Notes: a model not told the origin generated them from the letters alone. 52,982 bases of DNA from Teichococcus deserti (GCF_001982615.1 NZ_MLCO01000279.1:1-52982), one strand, 5' to 3'. Numbered from the stretch's first letter, positions 1 through 9,672 are shown. Numbers and translations are program-made.

Positions 1-215
1 ATCTGCCCGGGGGGGGTGGCGGCCTCGGCCAGCGGCGCGGTGAAGGACCAGGCGGCAAAGCCGCCGACGAAGAGGGCGATCGCCCCCAGGCCGAAGAGCA
101 GCGTGCCGCGGGTGCGCGGGCGCGAGGCCTCGGGCGCCAGGTCGGGGGCGACCGGCGGCAGCGTGCTGACCGGGCGGTCGAGCGCGCCGCCTTGCGGAGT
201 GGTGGTGATGCTCAT
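1..215 (-). CDS. HlyD-family type I secretion adaptor (N-terminal fragment)
   Basis: Only the first 71 codons lie in the window; the rest runs off the left edge. The protein begins MSITTTPQGG, has a Pro-rich cytoplasmic tail to about residue 36, and then one membrane helix (LLFGLGAIALFVGGFAAW) followed by TAPLAEAATPPG. That layout is the usual N-terminus of periplasmic adaptors of type I secretion systems (PrtE/HlyD), which link the inner-membrane ABC exporter to a TolC-like channel. Its ATG overlaps the stop codon of the exporter gene (ATGA), so the two are translationally coupled. The exported substrate is not in view. Confidence 0.8.
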   Translation of the reverse strand, partial: MSITTTPQGGALDRPVSTLPPVAPDLAPEASRPRTRGTLLFGLGAIALFVGGFAAWSFTAPLAEAATPPGQ

Positions 216-1975
216 GCGGCACCTCCGGGCTGGCTGGCGAGGCGGGGCGTGGGCTGGGCCGGGATCTCGGCCGGGCGCGGGCCCATCAGGCGCTTCAGAA
301 CCTCGGCCCGCGGCCCGAACATCTCCACCGCGCCATCCTTCAGCAGCAGCACCTTGTCGACATTCTGCACCAGCTGCGGCCGGTGCGAGACCAGCACCAC
401 GGTGCAGCCATTGGCCTTCAGCCCGTCCAGCGCCTTCTGCAGCGCGGCCTCGCTGTCGCCGTCCAGGTTGGAATTGGGCTCGTCGAGGACCACCAGCTTG
501 GGCTGGCCGAACAGCGCCCGCGCCAGGCCCAGCATCTGCCGCTGGCCGCCCGACAGGTGCTGGCCGCCATCGCCGATCTCGGTGTCGTAGCCCGAGGGCA
601 GGCGCAGGATCATGTCATGGCAGCCGGCCAGCTTGGCGGCGGCGAAGACATCCTCGGGCGTCGCATCGCCCATGCGGGCGATATTGGCGAAGACGGTGCC
701 GTCGAACAGCTCGACATCCTGCGGCAGGTAGCCGACATGGCGGCCGAAATCCTCGCGCTTCCAGGTATAGACATCGGCGCCGTCGAGGCGGACCGAGCCG
801 GCCGAGGGCGCGAGCGTGCCGATCAGCAGCCGGATCAGCGTGGTCTTGCCGGCCGCCGAGGGGCCGATGATGGCCAGGCTCTCGCTGGCGCTGAGCGCGA
901 AGCTGACGCCCTTGATGATCGGCACGTTCTGGCCGGGCAGGCCATAGGTGACGCGTTCGGCCGAGAGCTTGCCGGTCGGGTCCGGCAGCGGCAGGCCGGG
1001 CGGGCGCAGCCGCGGCATGGCCAGGAAGGAGGAGAGGCGCTGCAGCGCCTGGCGGGCCTGGACCAGCCCCTTCCAGCCGCCGATCAGCTGCTCCACCGGG
1101 GCGAGCGCCCGGCCCATGATGATCGAGCCGGCGATCGAGGCGCCCGAGGTCAGCTGCTGCTGCAGCACCAGATAGGCGCCGACGCCGAGGATGGCCAGCT
1201 GCACCGCGAGGCGGAAGAACTTGGTGAGGGAGAGAAGAATGGCGGCGCGGTCGGCGGCCTGCTCCTGCGGCGCCACGGTCTCGGCGACGCCCGCGCGCCA
1301 GCGGCGCATGACGGCGGGCATCATGCCCATGCTGTCGATCACCTCGGCATTGCGGCTGAGCGCATCGACCCGGCGCTGCCCGGCCATGGCCGCGGTGTTG
1401 GCCTTCTTCAGCAGGTTCGAGGTGGTGACCTCGTTCAGCAGGGTCAGGATGAACAGCAGCACCGCGCCGCCGAGCGCGATCAGCCCCATGACGGGATGCA
1501 GCAGGAAGATGGCGGCGAGATAAATCGGCACCCAGGGGACGTCGTAGACGGCCAGCGCGCCGGGAGAGGCCAGCCAGGAGCGGCAGAAGCCCAGGTCGCG
1601 CAGCGCCTCCATCCGGTAGGGGCGGCCGCGCAGCTGGGATTCGAGGCCGCGCTCGAAGCCCTCGGGGGCGACGCGGGCCTCGATCCAGGCGGCGCAGCGC
1701 TGCATGACGCGGCCGCGCACCGCCTCCAGCACCGCCAGCAGGGCCAGGGCGGCCACGGCGATCAGGGTCAGGAACAGCAGGGTGTCGAGGCTGCGGGTGG
1801 CCAGCACCCGGTCGAAGACCTGCATCATGTAGAGCGAGACGGTCAGCTGCAGCAGGTTGACCATGCCGCTGAACAGGCCGACGGCGATGAATTCGCGGCG
1901 GCAGGCCTGGATGGCGCGGGACAGCGGCGTCGGCTCCTGCTGGCCGGGCATGGCCTGGCGCGGGGCGAGGGCCAT
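212..1975 (-). CDS. Type I secretion ABC permease/ATPase (PrtD/LapB-like)
   Basis: This 587-residue ABC exporter fuses a membrane domain (about residues 25-310, several hydrophobic helices) to a nucleotide-binding domain (about 340-565). Visible motifs are Walker A GPSAAGKTT (371-379), the signature LSGGQ (474-478) and Walker B LVVLDEP (494-500). Length and domain order match PrtD/HasD-type exporters, which drive one-step export of RTX-like proteins or adhesins. There is no N-terminal C39-like peptidase domain, which separates it from HlyB and bacteriocin exporters. The gene lies between a small membrane-protein gene and the HlyD-family gene in a minus-strand operon. The substrate is unknown. 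Confidence 0.9.
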   Translation of the reverse strand: MALAPRQAMPGQQEPTPLSRAIQACRREFIAVGLFSGMVNLLQLTVSLYMMQVFDRVLATRSLDTLLFLTLIAVAALALLAVLEAVRGRVMQRCAAWIEARVAPEGFERGLESQLRGRPYRMEALRDLGFCRSWLASPGALAVYDVPWVPIYLAAIFLLHPVMGLIALGGAVLLFILTLLNEVTTSNLLKKANTAAMAGQRRVDALSRNAEVIDSMGMMPAVMRRWRAGVAETVAPQEQAADRAAILLSLTKFFRLAVQLAILGVGAYLVLQQQLTSGASIAGSIIMGRALAPVEQLIGGWKGLVQARQALQRLSSFLAMPRLRPPGLPLPDPTGKLSAERVTYGLPGQNVPIIKGVSFALSASESLAIIGPSAAGKTTLIRLLIGTLAPSAGSVRLDGADVYTWKREDFGRHVGYLPQDVELFDGTVFANIARMGDATPEDVFAAAKLAGCHDMILRLPSGYDTEIGDGGQHLSGGQRQMLGLARALFGQPKLVVLDEPNSNLDGDSEAALQKALDGLKANGCTVVLVSHRPQLVQNVDKVLLLKDGAVEMFGPRAEVLKRLMGPRPAEIPAQPTPRLASQPGGAA

Positions 1976-1980
1976 GGCGG

Positions 1981-2433
1981 TCAGCCTGCGACCGGCAGGT
2001 GGCCGAGCCAGCCCGCGGTGATCGCGACCCAGCCGAGCCCGCCCGCCAGCAGCGTGGCGACGAAGCCGGCGACCACCAGCGTCAGGAAGCCGGGCGGCGA
2101 CTTCATCCCCGCCAGCGCGCCGCGGGCGGCTTCCTGGCGGATGCTCTCGGCATGGTTGTGCAGATGGCGGAAGGACCAGTCGCCCAGCAGCTTCTCGGCC
2201 TCGGCGCGGCGCTGCGGCAGGCGCGTGGCGGCCTCGTCACCGGCGTCCTGGGCCAGGGCGAAGGCCAGCAGCGCGGTCACCCGGTCGCCGCCGGGGGCCA
2301 GGGCCAGCTCGCGCCAGCCGGGCGGCAGGGCCGAGGCCTGAGGTGGCTTGGCGCCGGGCGAGCTGCTGACGGCAGAGACGTCGGAACCGGCGTCGGAGGC
2401 CGCATCGGGCCGAAGGGGATGGGGCGCGGACAT
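1981..2433 (-). CDS. Small membrane protein ahead of the type I exporter
   Basis: A 150-residue protein of no family I recognise. It starts MSAPHPLRPD, has a low-complexity N-terminal third, a helical charged middle (residues roughly 50-105) and one strong membrane helix near the C-terminus (LTLVVAGFVATLLAGGLGWV). The ATG at 2433 is preceded by GGAG at a suitable distance, so a longer upstream reading is less likely. It ends 5 bases before the exporter start and is therefore probably the first gene of the operon. An accessory role in secretion is inferred only from position. The 292 bases upstream (2434-2725) show no gene and no clear promoter. Confidence 0.6.
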   Translation of the reverse strand: MSAPHPLRPDAASDAGSDVSAVSSSPGAKPPQASALPPGWRELALAPGGDRVTALLAFALAQDAGDEAATRLPQRRAEAEKLLGDWSFRHLHNHAESIRQEAARGALAGMKSPPGFLTLVVAGFVATLLAGGLGWVAITAGWLGHLPVAG

Positions 2434-2725
2434 GCCGACGACAACTCCAGTCAAAAGGGCCCAGGGCGTGCGGGCCGGACGGATGTTTAGGCCGAACCGC
2501 GGGACCATAACAGGGCGGCCATACACGGCACGGCGGCATCAGGCCACCGGTTGAAACGAGACAGTTTTCTGGCGGCCGGCATCCCGCTGCCGGTCAATCG
2601 GCCACCCGCGGGCGGCGGCCCGATGGCTGGTCGCCGTCCGAAATCCCGTCCTGCCTAGGCCGGCTTTGTGACCGGGCTGTTGCCAGCCTGGAGCGCGGCC
2701 AGAGCGTGGCAGGTCGCCATCCGGG

Positions 2726-3757
2726 TCAACCAGGATGCACGGCCGGGGTTTCATCGAGCTTAGCGCCAGGCGCTGGCGAAAGGGTAGCAGGCTCACGACA
2801 ACCCGGCCCTGCGATGGCGAGATAGGCGATGCGCCGCGCCTCCTGTCGGCCACGGGTAACGGTGTCGAGGATCAGCCCGACGGCCATTGCGAGAAAACTA
2901 AGCTGCAGGCAGCAGACCGAGGCCAGGAAGGTGGGCAGCCGCGGCACCAGCCCGCTTGCCAGATACGTGGTGAAAACCGGCGCGAAAAAGCCGATGGCGG
3001 CCAGCAGGAACAGGCCGGCGAGGGCGCCGAAGAAGGGCAGGGGACGCTCCCGCTGCAGCAGGGCCAGGATGGTTGCGAGAATCCGAGCGCCGTCATGGAA
3101 AGTGCGCAGCTTGGAGGCCGATCCGGCCGGCCGCGCGCCATAGGCCGAGCGGATCTCGCCGATCGGCATGCGCAGCTCGAGAGCATGCACGGTGAGCTCG
3201 GTCTCGATCTCGAATCCGCCGGACAAGGCTGGAAAAGATTTCACGAAGCGGCGTGACAGCATGCGGTAGCCGGAGAGCATGTCGGCCTGGCGGCGGCCGA
3301 AGATCGCGCCGACCAGCCCGGTCAGCAGCCGGTTGCCCCAGGCATGGCCGGGCCGATAGGCGGCGTCGCCCTGCCCGACGCGGACCGCGGTCACCATGTC
3401 GAGCCGCTTTGCCAGGGCCAGTGCCAGCATCGACGGCGCATCCGCCGCGTCGTAGGTTCCATCGCCATCGGCCATCAGGAAGAAATCGGCCTCGATGTCG
3501 GAGAACATGCGGCGCAGGACATTGCCCTTGCCCTGCAGCGCCTCCTCGCCGAGCCGGGCGCCGGCGGCGCGGGCGGCCGCCACCGTGCCGTCGGTCGAAT
3601 TGTTGTCGTAGACGTGGATCTCCGCCCCCGGCAGCGCGGCGCGGAAGGCCGCGACCACGCCGGCGATGGCCACCGCCTCGTTGTGGCAGGGCAGCAGCAC
3701 GGCGATGCGGGGGGCGGTCGGCATGGCGGGCGAAGCTCCGGCGTCTGCCTGCGACAT
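2726..3757 (-). CDS. GT2 glycosyltransferase, polyprenyl-phosphate type, with C-terminal membrane helices
   Basis: A 343-residue family 2 glycosyltransferase. The start MSQADAG at 3757 is chosen because the preceding GtrA gene ends only 8 bases upstream. The catalytic domain begins IAVLLPCHNEA and carries NNSTDGT and the DXD-containing LMADGDGTYD. It is followed by an acceptor-side region (QADMLSGYRMLSRRF) and two hydrophobic helices around residues 225-300. This is the layout of dolichol- or undecaprenyl-phosphate mannosyl/glucosyl transferases, which load one sugar onto a lipid carrier at the inner membrane. The partner GtrA protein supports that role. The sugar and final acceptor cannot be read from sequence. 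Confidence 0.85.
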   Translation of the reverse strand: MSQADAGASPAMPTAPRIAVLLPCHNEAVAIAGVVAAFRAALPGAEIHVYDNNSTDGTVAAARAAGARLGEEALQGKGNVLRRMFSDIEADFFLMADGDGTYDAADAPSMLALALAKRLDMVTAVRVGQGDAAYRPGHAWGNRLLTGLVGAIFGRRQADMLSGYRMLSRRFVKSFPALSGGFEIETELTVHALELRMPIGEIRSAYGARPAGSASKLRTFHDGARILATILALLQRERPLPFFGALAGLFLLAAIGFFAPVFTTYLASGLVPRLPTFLASVCCLQLSFLAMAVGLILDTVTRGRQEARRIAYLAIAGPGCREPATLSPAPGAKLDETPAVHPG

Positions 3758-3765
3758 GGGGTGGA

Positions 3766-4185
3766 TCAGCCGGCGCGGAAGACGAAGCGGCGGCTCAGCA
3801 GAAAATTCCCCGCCATCCCGGCCAGCGACCCGGCGGCGACGCCGATCACCGGATGGGCGGCGGCGAGCGGCAGGCTGCCGACCAGGACAGCATAGGTGCC
3901 ATAATTCACCGCGAAGCCCACCAGGTTGACCGCCAGGAACAGCGCCCATTGCTTTGCTGCGGGCGTGCCGGTCGCCTGGAAGGTCCAGGCCCGGTTCAGC
4001 GCCCAGTTGCCCGACGCTGCGGCGACATAGGACAGCACGCGGCCGAGATAGAGCCCGGCGCCGAGCTGCAGCGCGGCATAGAGCACCGCCGTGTCGACCA
4101 GGAAGCCGGCGGTGCCGACCACGCCGAAGCGCAGCATCTGGCCGATCAGCGCCACCTGGCCGGGGGAGAGGGGAAGGCTTCGCAT
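3766..4185 (-). CDS. GtrA family membrane protein
   Basis: This 139-residue protein has four hydrophobic helices and the family features FGVVGTAGFLVD near the N-terminus and NWALNRAWTF in the middle, ending LLSRRFVFRAG. GtrA-type proteins are proposed to flip lipid-linked sugars or assist their transfer in O-antigen or cell-wall glycosylation. It is the first gene of a two-gene minus-strand unit with the GT2 gene. The 160 bases between it and the divergent binding-protein gene (4186-4345) hold both promoters, but none stands out. Confidence 0.87.
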   Translation of the reverse strand: MRSLPLSPGQVALIGQMLRFGVVGTAGFLVDTAVLYAALQLGAGLYLGRVLSYVAAASGNWALNRAWTFQATGTPAAKQWALFLAVNLVGFAVNYGTYAVLVGSLPLAAAHPVIGVAAGSLAGMAGNFLLSRRFVFRAG

Positions 4186-4345
4186 GCCGCCCGGTTAAAG
4201 CCTGCGCCAGGCCGTTTCAGCAAGCCGCGCTGAAATCCGCAGGAACCGCGGGGTTTCCGGGGGGCGGCCCCCTTGCATCCTCGCAGGCCCTCGGCTTCCC
4301 TTCGCCGCGCAAGATCGGGCCGAAGGCCCCGGGGAGACCGAGAAT

Positions 4346-5986
4346 ATGTTCCGACGCCAATTGCTCAACGGCGCCGCCGCCATCGCCGCCGCCGCCACCG
4401 GCCTGCCGCGCGCGGCGGCCGCCCAGGGCGCCGCCCCCGCCGCGCCGGCGCCGGCCGCGCCGCGCGTGCTGAAGTTCATCCCCCAGGCCGACCTGGCGGT
4501 GGCCGATCCGATCATCACCACCGCCTATGTCTCGCGCAACCACGGCTACCTGATCTGGGACACGCTCTACGGCTTCGACCAGGACTACAAGCCGCAGCCG
4601 CAGATGGTGCAGTCGCACAGCGTCTCGCCGGACGGGCTGCAGGTCACCATGACGCTGCGCGATGGGCTGAAGTTCCATGACGGCGCGGCGGTGACGGCGA
4701 AGGACTGCGTCGCCTCGATCCGCCGCTGGGCGGCGCGCGACGCGCTGGGCCAGGTGATGGTGGCGACGCTGGCCGAGGAGGCCGGCAAGCCGACCGGCAT
4801 CGCCGCGCCCGACGACAAGACCATCACCTTCAGCTTCAAGAAGCCTTTCCCGCTGCTCTTCGAGGCGCTGGGCAAGCCCGCGACCCCGGTCTGCTTCATG
4901 ATGCCCGAGCGGCTGGCGAAGACCGACCCGGCCGTGCCGGTGAAGGAGATGATCGGCTCCGGCCCGTTCCGCTTCAAGGCGGATGAGCGGGTGCCCGGCG
5001 CCAAGATCGTCTATGAGCGCTTCGCCGATTACGTGCCGCGCGCCGATGGCGACATCAGCTGGACCGCCGGCCCGAAGAAGGCCAATTTCGACCGCATCGA
5101 ATGGACCGTGATGCCGGATGCGGCGACAGCGTCCAACGCGCTGCAGAATGGCGAGGCCGATTGGTGGGAGCAGCCGCCGGGCGACCTGCAGGCCCTGCTG
5201 CGCCGCAACCGCAACGTCAACCTGGAGATCCAGGACCCGACGGGCCTGATGGCCATGGCGCGGTTCAACCACCTGCACCCGCCCTTCAACAACCCGGCGA
5301 TCCGCCGGGCGCTGCTCGGCGCCGTCAACCAGGCCGATTTCATGACGGCGGTGATCGGCACCGACAAGAGCCTGTGGCGCGAGAATGTTGGCATCTTCAC
5401 CCCCGACACCCCGCTGGCCAACGATGCCGGCATGGAGGTGCTGACCAGCCCGCGCGACTACGACAAGGTCAAGCGCGACCTGGCCGCCGCCGGCTACAAG
5501 GGCGAGAAGGTGGTGCTGATCGCGGCGTCCGACTTCCCCTCGCTGAACGCCCTGGCCCAGGTCGGCCATGACATGCTGAAGAAATGCGGCATGAACGTCG
5601 AATTCGTCTCCACCGACTGGGGCAGCGTCGTGCAGCGCCGCGCCAGCAAGGAACCGGTGGAGAAGGGCGGCTGGTCGATGTTCTTCACCTTCTGGGCCGG
5701 CGTGGACATGTTCAATCCGGGCGTCCAGCAGGCCATCCGCGGCCATGGCCAGTCCGCCTGGTTCGGCTGGCCCACCGCGCCGAAGCTGGAAGAACTGCGC
5801 ACCGCCTGGTTCGAGGCGCCGGATCTGGCCGCGCAGCAGGAGATCGCCAGGCAGATCCAGCTGCAATGCTTCCAGGACGTGCCCTACCTGCCCTGCGGCC
5901 AGTATTTCCAGGCCTGGGCCTATCGCCGCAATCTCAGCGGCGTGCTGAAGGGGCTTCCCATGTTCTGGAATGTCCAGCGGAGCTGA
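4346..5986 (+). CDS. ABC solute-binding protein, family 5 (paralogue 1)
   Basis: This 546-residue protein has a Tat-like leader (MFRRQLLNGAAA, then an Ala-rich stretch ending around residue 27) and a family 5 binding fold (DppA/OppA/NikA type). Recognisable blocks are NHGYLIWDTLYG, LKFHDGAAVTAKD, MIGSGPFRF and FNNPAIRRALLGAVNQ. Such proteins deliver peptides, opines, nickel complexes or glycosides to an inner-membrane ABC importer. It is the first of three tandem paralogues ahead of one DppBCDF set. Unlike the other two it is closed by its own strong intrinsic terminator, so it can be expressed independently. The ligand is unknown. Confidence 0.88.
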   Translation: MFRRQLLNGAAAIAAAATGLPRAAAAQGAAPAAPAPAAPRVLKFIPQADLAVADPIITTAYVSRNHGYLIWDTLYGFDQDYKPQPQMVQSHSVSPDGLQVTMTLRDGLKFHDGAAVTAKDCVASIRRWAARDALGQVMVATLAEEAGKPTGIAAPDDKTITFSFKKPFPLLFEALGKPATPVCFMMPERLAKTDPAVPVKEMIGSGPFRFKADERVPGAKIVYERFADYVPRADGDISWTAGPKKANFDRIEWTVMPDAATASNALQNGEADWWEQPPGDLQALLRRNRNVNLEIQDPTGLMAMARFNHLHPPFNNPAIRRALLGAVNQADFMTAVIGTDKSLWRENVGIFTPDTPLANDAGMEVLTSPRDYDKVKRDLAAAGYKGEKVVLIAASDFPSLNALAQVGHDMLKKCGMNVEFVSTDWGSVVQRRASKEPVEKGGWSMFFTFWAGVDMFNPGVQQAIRGHGQSAWFGWPTAPKLEELRTAWFEAPDLAAQQEIARQIQLQCFQDVPYLPCGQYFQAWAYRRNLSGVLKGLPMFWNVQRS

Positions 5987-6061
5987 CGCGAATTGCCGCA
6001 GCGAGGCTGACCTAACCGGACTGCAATCCGCTTGGGCATCTGCTCTTCGCAGATGCAGCAA

Positions 6062-6094
6062 GGCGGGCGGGGCCTGGTCCCGCCCGCCTTTTTT
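6062..6094 (+). terminator. Rho-independent terminator after binding protein 1
   Basis: A perfect 10-bp stem (GGCGGGCGGG at 6062-6071 with CCCGCCCGCC at 6079-6088), a 7-base loop and six T residues immediately after. It lies 75 bases past the stop of the first binding-protein gene and separates that gene transcriptionally from the next paralogue. Confidence 0.9.
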
Positions 6095-6231
6095 CCGCCT
6101 TATTGCCCTTGCGGGCCGGGCGCTCTGCCTGTTCCATCCGGGACCTACAGGCGAGGCCCGACATCCGGGCGACAGGCGGCGGATGACGGGGAAGACCCCG
6201 CGCCGCCGCCGGCTTGCAGGGGAGTGGGTGG

Positions 6232-7833
6232 ATGCAGGGATCCGGTCTGAACCGGCGTGGTTTCCTTGGCGCAGGCGCGCGGCTGGGCCTGGCGGCGACG
6301 CTGTCCCGGCCGGCGGTGGCGCAGAATGCCGCCGCCCAGGTGCTGCGGGTGATCCCGCAGGCGAATCTGACCAGCCTCGATCCCTTCTGGACCACCGCGG
6401 TGGTCACGCTGAACCACGGCTACCTGGTCTATGACACGCTGACCGCGGTCGATTCCAAGGGCGTGCCCAAGCCGCAGATGGCCGAGGGCTGGGAGGTTGG
6501 CGACGAGGGCCGCAGCTGGACCTTCACCCTCCGGCAGGGCCTGCGCTTCCATGACGGCGCGCCGGTGCTGGCGCGGGACTGCGTCGCCTCGGTGACCCGC
6601 TGGGCCAAGCGCGACGCCTTCGGCCAGGTGCTGTGGATGGCGGTGGATGCGCTGGAGGCGCTGGACGACCGCCGGCTGCGCTTCCGGCTGAAGATGCCCT
6701 TCCCCTATCTGGCGCTGGCCTTGGGCAAGAGCTCCTCGCCGGCCTTCATCATGCCGCAGCGCCTGGCCGAGGTGGATGCCTTCACCCAGATCCGCGAGGC
6801 GATCGGCAGCGGCCCCTTCCGCTTCATCGCCAATGAGTGGAATCCCGGGCAGAAGGCGGTCTGGGAAAAATTCGCGCAGTACGTGCCGCGGGATGAGGCA
6901 GCCGACGGGCTGGCCGGCGGCAAGATGGCAAAAGTGCCGCGCGTCGAGTGGACGGTGATCAGCGATCCGGCGACGGCGGCGGCGGCCATGTCGACCGGTG
7001 AGCAGGACTACTGGGAATATCCGCTGCACGACCTGCTGCCGATGCTGAAGCGCTCACGCGACCTGGTGGTGCAGCAGCGGCTGACCGAAGGCACCTATGG
7101 CTGCCTGCGCCTCAACCACCTGCAGAAGCCCTTCGACAATGTGGCCATCCGCCGCGCCGTCGCCATGGCCGTCGACCAGCGCGACTATCTGCGCGCGGTG
7201 GCCGGCGAGGGGCCGGATGCCTGGGGCGAATGCCCGGGCGTCTTCACCTGCGGCACGCCGCTGTCGAACGAGACCGGCAGCGGGATCCTGAAGACGCGCA
7301 ATGTCGAGCAGGCCCGCGCCGCCCTGAAGGCCGCCGGCTATGCGGGCGAACGCGTCGTGGTGGTAGCGCCTGGCGATTATCCCCAGATCAATGCCCTGTC
7401 CCTGGTCACCGCCGATTTGCTGCAGCGCATCGGCATGAATGTTGAACTGGTTTCAACGGACTGGGGGACTTTGGTGCAGCGGCGCACGAGCCGCGAGCCG
7501 GTCGAGAAGGGCGGCTGGAGCGTCTTCCACACGACCTCGCCGGGCACCTCCTTGAACCTGCCGCCGATCCATCTGATGCTGCGGGCCAATGGCAAGGATG
7601 CATGGTTCGGCTGGCCCGACGACCCCGAGATCGAGCGGCTGCGCGCGGCCTGGCTGCAGGCGGCCGATGCGGCCGAGGGCAAGCGGATCGCCGACGCGCT
7701 GAATGCCCGCGCCATGGACACCATCCCCTACATCCCGCTCGGCTTCTACTGGCAGCCCTCGGTCTGGCGCCGCAGCCTGGCCGGCGTGCAGCCTTCTTCC
7801 TCGACCACCTTCTGGAACATCGAGAAGACGTAG
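6232..7833 (+). CDS. ABC solute-binding protein, family 5 (paralogue 2)
   Basis: A 533-residue family 5 binding protein. The ATG at 6232 is chosen because GGGGAG sits 7 bases upstream; an in-frame TTG at 6214 precedes that site and is unlikely. The leader is clearly Tat-type (LNRRGFLGAGA). Shared blocks with its neighbours include LNHGYLVYDTL, GLRFHDGAPVLARDC, AIGSGPFRF and DAWFGWPDDP. It is co-directional with paralogue 3. The 216-base gap that follows contains GC-rich dyads (for example around 7979-7998) but no T-run terminator, so read-through into paralogue 3 is likely. Confidence 0.88.
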   Translation: MQGSGLNRRGFLGAGARLGLAATLSRPAVAQNAAAQVLRVIPQANLTSLDPFWTTAVVTLNHGYLVYDTLTAVDSKGVPKPQMAEGWEVGDEGRSWTFTLRQGLRFHDGAPVLARDCVASVTRWAKRDAFGQVLWMAVDALEALDDRRLRFRLKMPFPYLALALGKSSSPAFIMPQRLAEVDAFTQIREAIGSGPFRFIANEWNPGQKAVWEKFAQYVPRDEAADGLAGGKMAKVPRVEWTVISDPATAAAAMSTGEQDYWEYPLHDLLPMLKRSRDLVVQQRLTEGTYGCLRLNHLQKPFDNVAIRRAVAMAVDQRDYLRAVAGEGPDAWGECPGVFTCGTPLSNETGSGILKTRNVEQARAALKAAGYAGERVVVVAPGDYPQINALSLVTADLLQRIGMNVELVSTDWGTLVQRRTSREPVEKGGWSVFHTTSPGTSLNLPPIHLMLRANGKDAWFGWPDDPEIERLRAAWLQAADAAEGKRIADALNARAMDTIPYIPLGFYWQPSVWRRSLAGVQPSSSTTFWNIEKT

Positions 7834-8049
7834 CGGTCCCACGCCGCAAGTGGCACGCTATGTGCGGGGCGATCGCCGAAGGCGGAGCGGCAGCTTCGCC
7901 AGGGCGGCCGCCGCTCGGGGCTGGTCCCCGGACAGACGACAAGAAGACGGCCGAATGGCCGCACGCCAGAGCAGGGCAGGCGGGGGCTTCCCCCGCCAGG
8001 GGCATCAAGGGGGCGGCCGCAAAGGCCGCGGGGCTGGGAGACGAAGGGT

Positions 8050-9672
8050 ATGACGATCGAGCGACGTTCCCTCTTCAAGGTCGCGGGAGCATCGGCGCTG
8101 GCCGCCGGCGGCCTCGGCAGCCTGGCGGCGCCAGCGCTGGGCCAGGGCGCCGCGGGCGGCGCCAGTGCCCGCACGCTGCGCTTCGTGCCGCAGGCGAACC
8201 TCGCCAATTTCGACCCGATCTGGGGCACCCAGTATGTCGTGCGCAACGCCGGCATGCTGGTCTGGGACACGCTCTACGGCCTCGACGAGAATCTGGCGCC
8301 GCAGCGGCAGATGGTCGAGCAGGAGGAGGTGTCCGCCGACGGGCTGACCTGGACCTTTAAGCTGCGCGAGGGGCTGAAGTTCCACGACAACACCCCGGTC
8401 ACCTCGAAGGACGTGGTCGCCAGCCTGGCGCGCTGGGCGGTGCGCGACCCGATGGGGCAGATGATCCGCGCCATCCAGCAGGAGCTGGTCGCGGTCGACG
8501 ACCGCAGCTTCCGCTGGGTGCTGAAGGAGCCCTATCCGAAGATGCGGCTGGCGCTGGGCAAGAACAATGCGCCCTGCAGCTTCATCATGCCGGAGCGGAT
8601 CGCCAGGACCGATCCGTTCCAGCAGATTACCGAATATGTCGGCTCCGGCCCGTTCCGCTTCGTGCGCGAGGAATGGGTGCCCGGCGCCCGCGCCGTGTTC
8701 CAGAAGTTCGACGGCTACGTGCCGCGCGCCGAGCCGGCCTCCTGGATGTCGGGCGGCAAGCGGGCGATGGTCGACCGCGTCGAATGGGTCGTCATGCCCG
8801 ACCCGGCGACGGCTGCGGCGGCGCTGCAGAACGGCGAGGTCGACTGGTGGGAGAACCCGATCTCCGACCTGGTGCCGCTGCTCAAGCGCAACCGCAACAT
8901 CAACATCGACATCGCCGATCCGCTGGGCAACATCGGCAGCTTCCGCATGAACCACCTGCATGCGCCCTTCAACGATGTGCGCGCCCGCCGCGCCGTGCTG
9001 ATGGCGCTGAGCCAGGAGGACTACATGCGCGCGCTGGTCGGCGACAGTTCCGACCTGTGGAAGTCGCTGCCCTCCTTCTTCACGCCGGGCACGCCGCTCT
9101 ACACCGAGGCGGGCGGGGACCTGCTGAAGGGCCGGCGCGACTACGACGCCGCCAAGAAGCTGCTGGCGGAGACCGGCTACAAGGGCGAGCCGATCACCCT
9201 GGTCGTGGCGCAGGACCAGCCGATCACCAAGGCCTTCGGCGATGTCAGCGCCGACCTGCTGAAGCGCATCGGCATGAATGTCGACTTCGTCGCCACCGAC
9301 TGGGGCACGGTCGGCAGCCGGCGCGCGCTGAAGACGCCGCCCAGCCAGGGCGGCTGGCATATCTTCCACAGCTGGCATGCCGGGGCTGACTGCATCAATC
9401 CCGCCGCCTATACCGCCCTGCGGGCCAATGGCGACGGCGCCTGGTTCGGCTGGCCGAAGAGCGACGCCGTCGAGGCGGCGCGCAACGAGTGGTTCGCCGC
9501 TCCCAACCTGGAGGCCGAGAAGGCGGCTGTTGCCAAGATGAACAAGGAAGCCATGGAGTTCGGGCTTTACGCCCCCACCGGCTTCTTCCTGTCCTACCAG
9601 GCCTGGCGGAAGAACGTGAGCGGCGTCGTGAAGGCGCCGATCCCGTTCTTCTGGGGCGTCACCAAGAGCTGA
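8050..9672 (+). CDS. ABC solute-binding protein, family 5 (paralogue 3)
   Basis: A 540-residue periplasmic binding protein with a Tat leader (MTIERRSLFKVAG) and the same family 5 landmarks as the two preceding genes: NAGMLVWDTLYG, LKFHDNTPVTSKD, YVGSGPFRF and GAWFGWPKSD. It ends 9 bases before the permease gene, so of the three paralogues it is the one most directly tied to this transporter. The high conservation of the WDTLYG, GSGPFRF and WFGWP blocks indicates that the trio arose by duplication. Substrate not predictable. Confidence 0.9.
   Translation: MTIERRSLFKVAGASALAAGGLGSLAAPALGQGAAGGASARTLRFVPQANLANFDPIWGTQYVVRNAGMLVWDTLYGLDENLAPQRQMVEQEEVSADGLTWTFKLREGLKFHDNTPVTSKDVVASLARWAVRDPMGQMIRAIQQELVAVDDRSFRWVLKEPYPKMRLALGKNNAPCSFIMPERIARTDPFQQITEYVGSGPFRFVREEWVPGARAVFQKFDGYVPRAEPASWMSGGKRAMVDRVEWVVMPDPATAAAALQNGEVDWWENPISDLVPLLKRNRNINIDIADPLGNIGSFRMNHLHAPFNDVRARRAVLMALSQEDYMRALVGDSSDLWKSLPSFFTPGTPLYTEAGGDLLKGRRDYDAAKKLLAETGYKGEPITLVVAQDQPITKAFGDVSADLLKRIGMNVDFVATDWGTVGSRRALKTPPSQGGWHIFHSWHAGADCINPAAYTALRANGDGAWFGWPKSDAVEAARNEWFAAPNLEAEKAAVAKMNKEAMEFGLYAPTGFFLSYQAWRKNVSGVVKAPIPFFWGVTKS

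Noticed and set aside
7979-7998. GC-rich dyad between binding proteins 2 and 3 as a terminator
   Set aside because: It forms a GGCGGGGG/CCCCCGCC stem but has no following T run, and both genes are co-directional paralogues.
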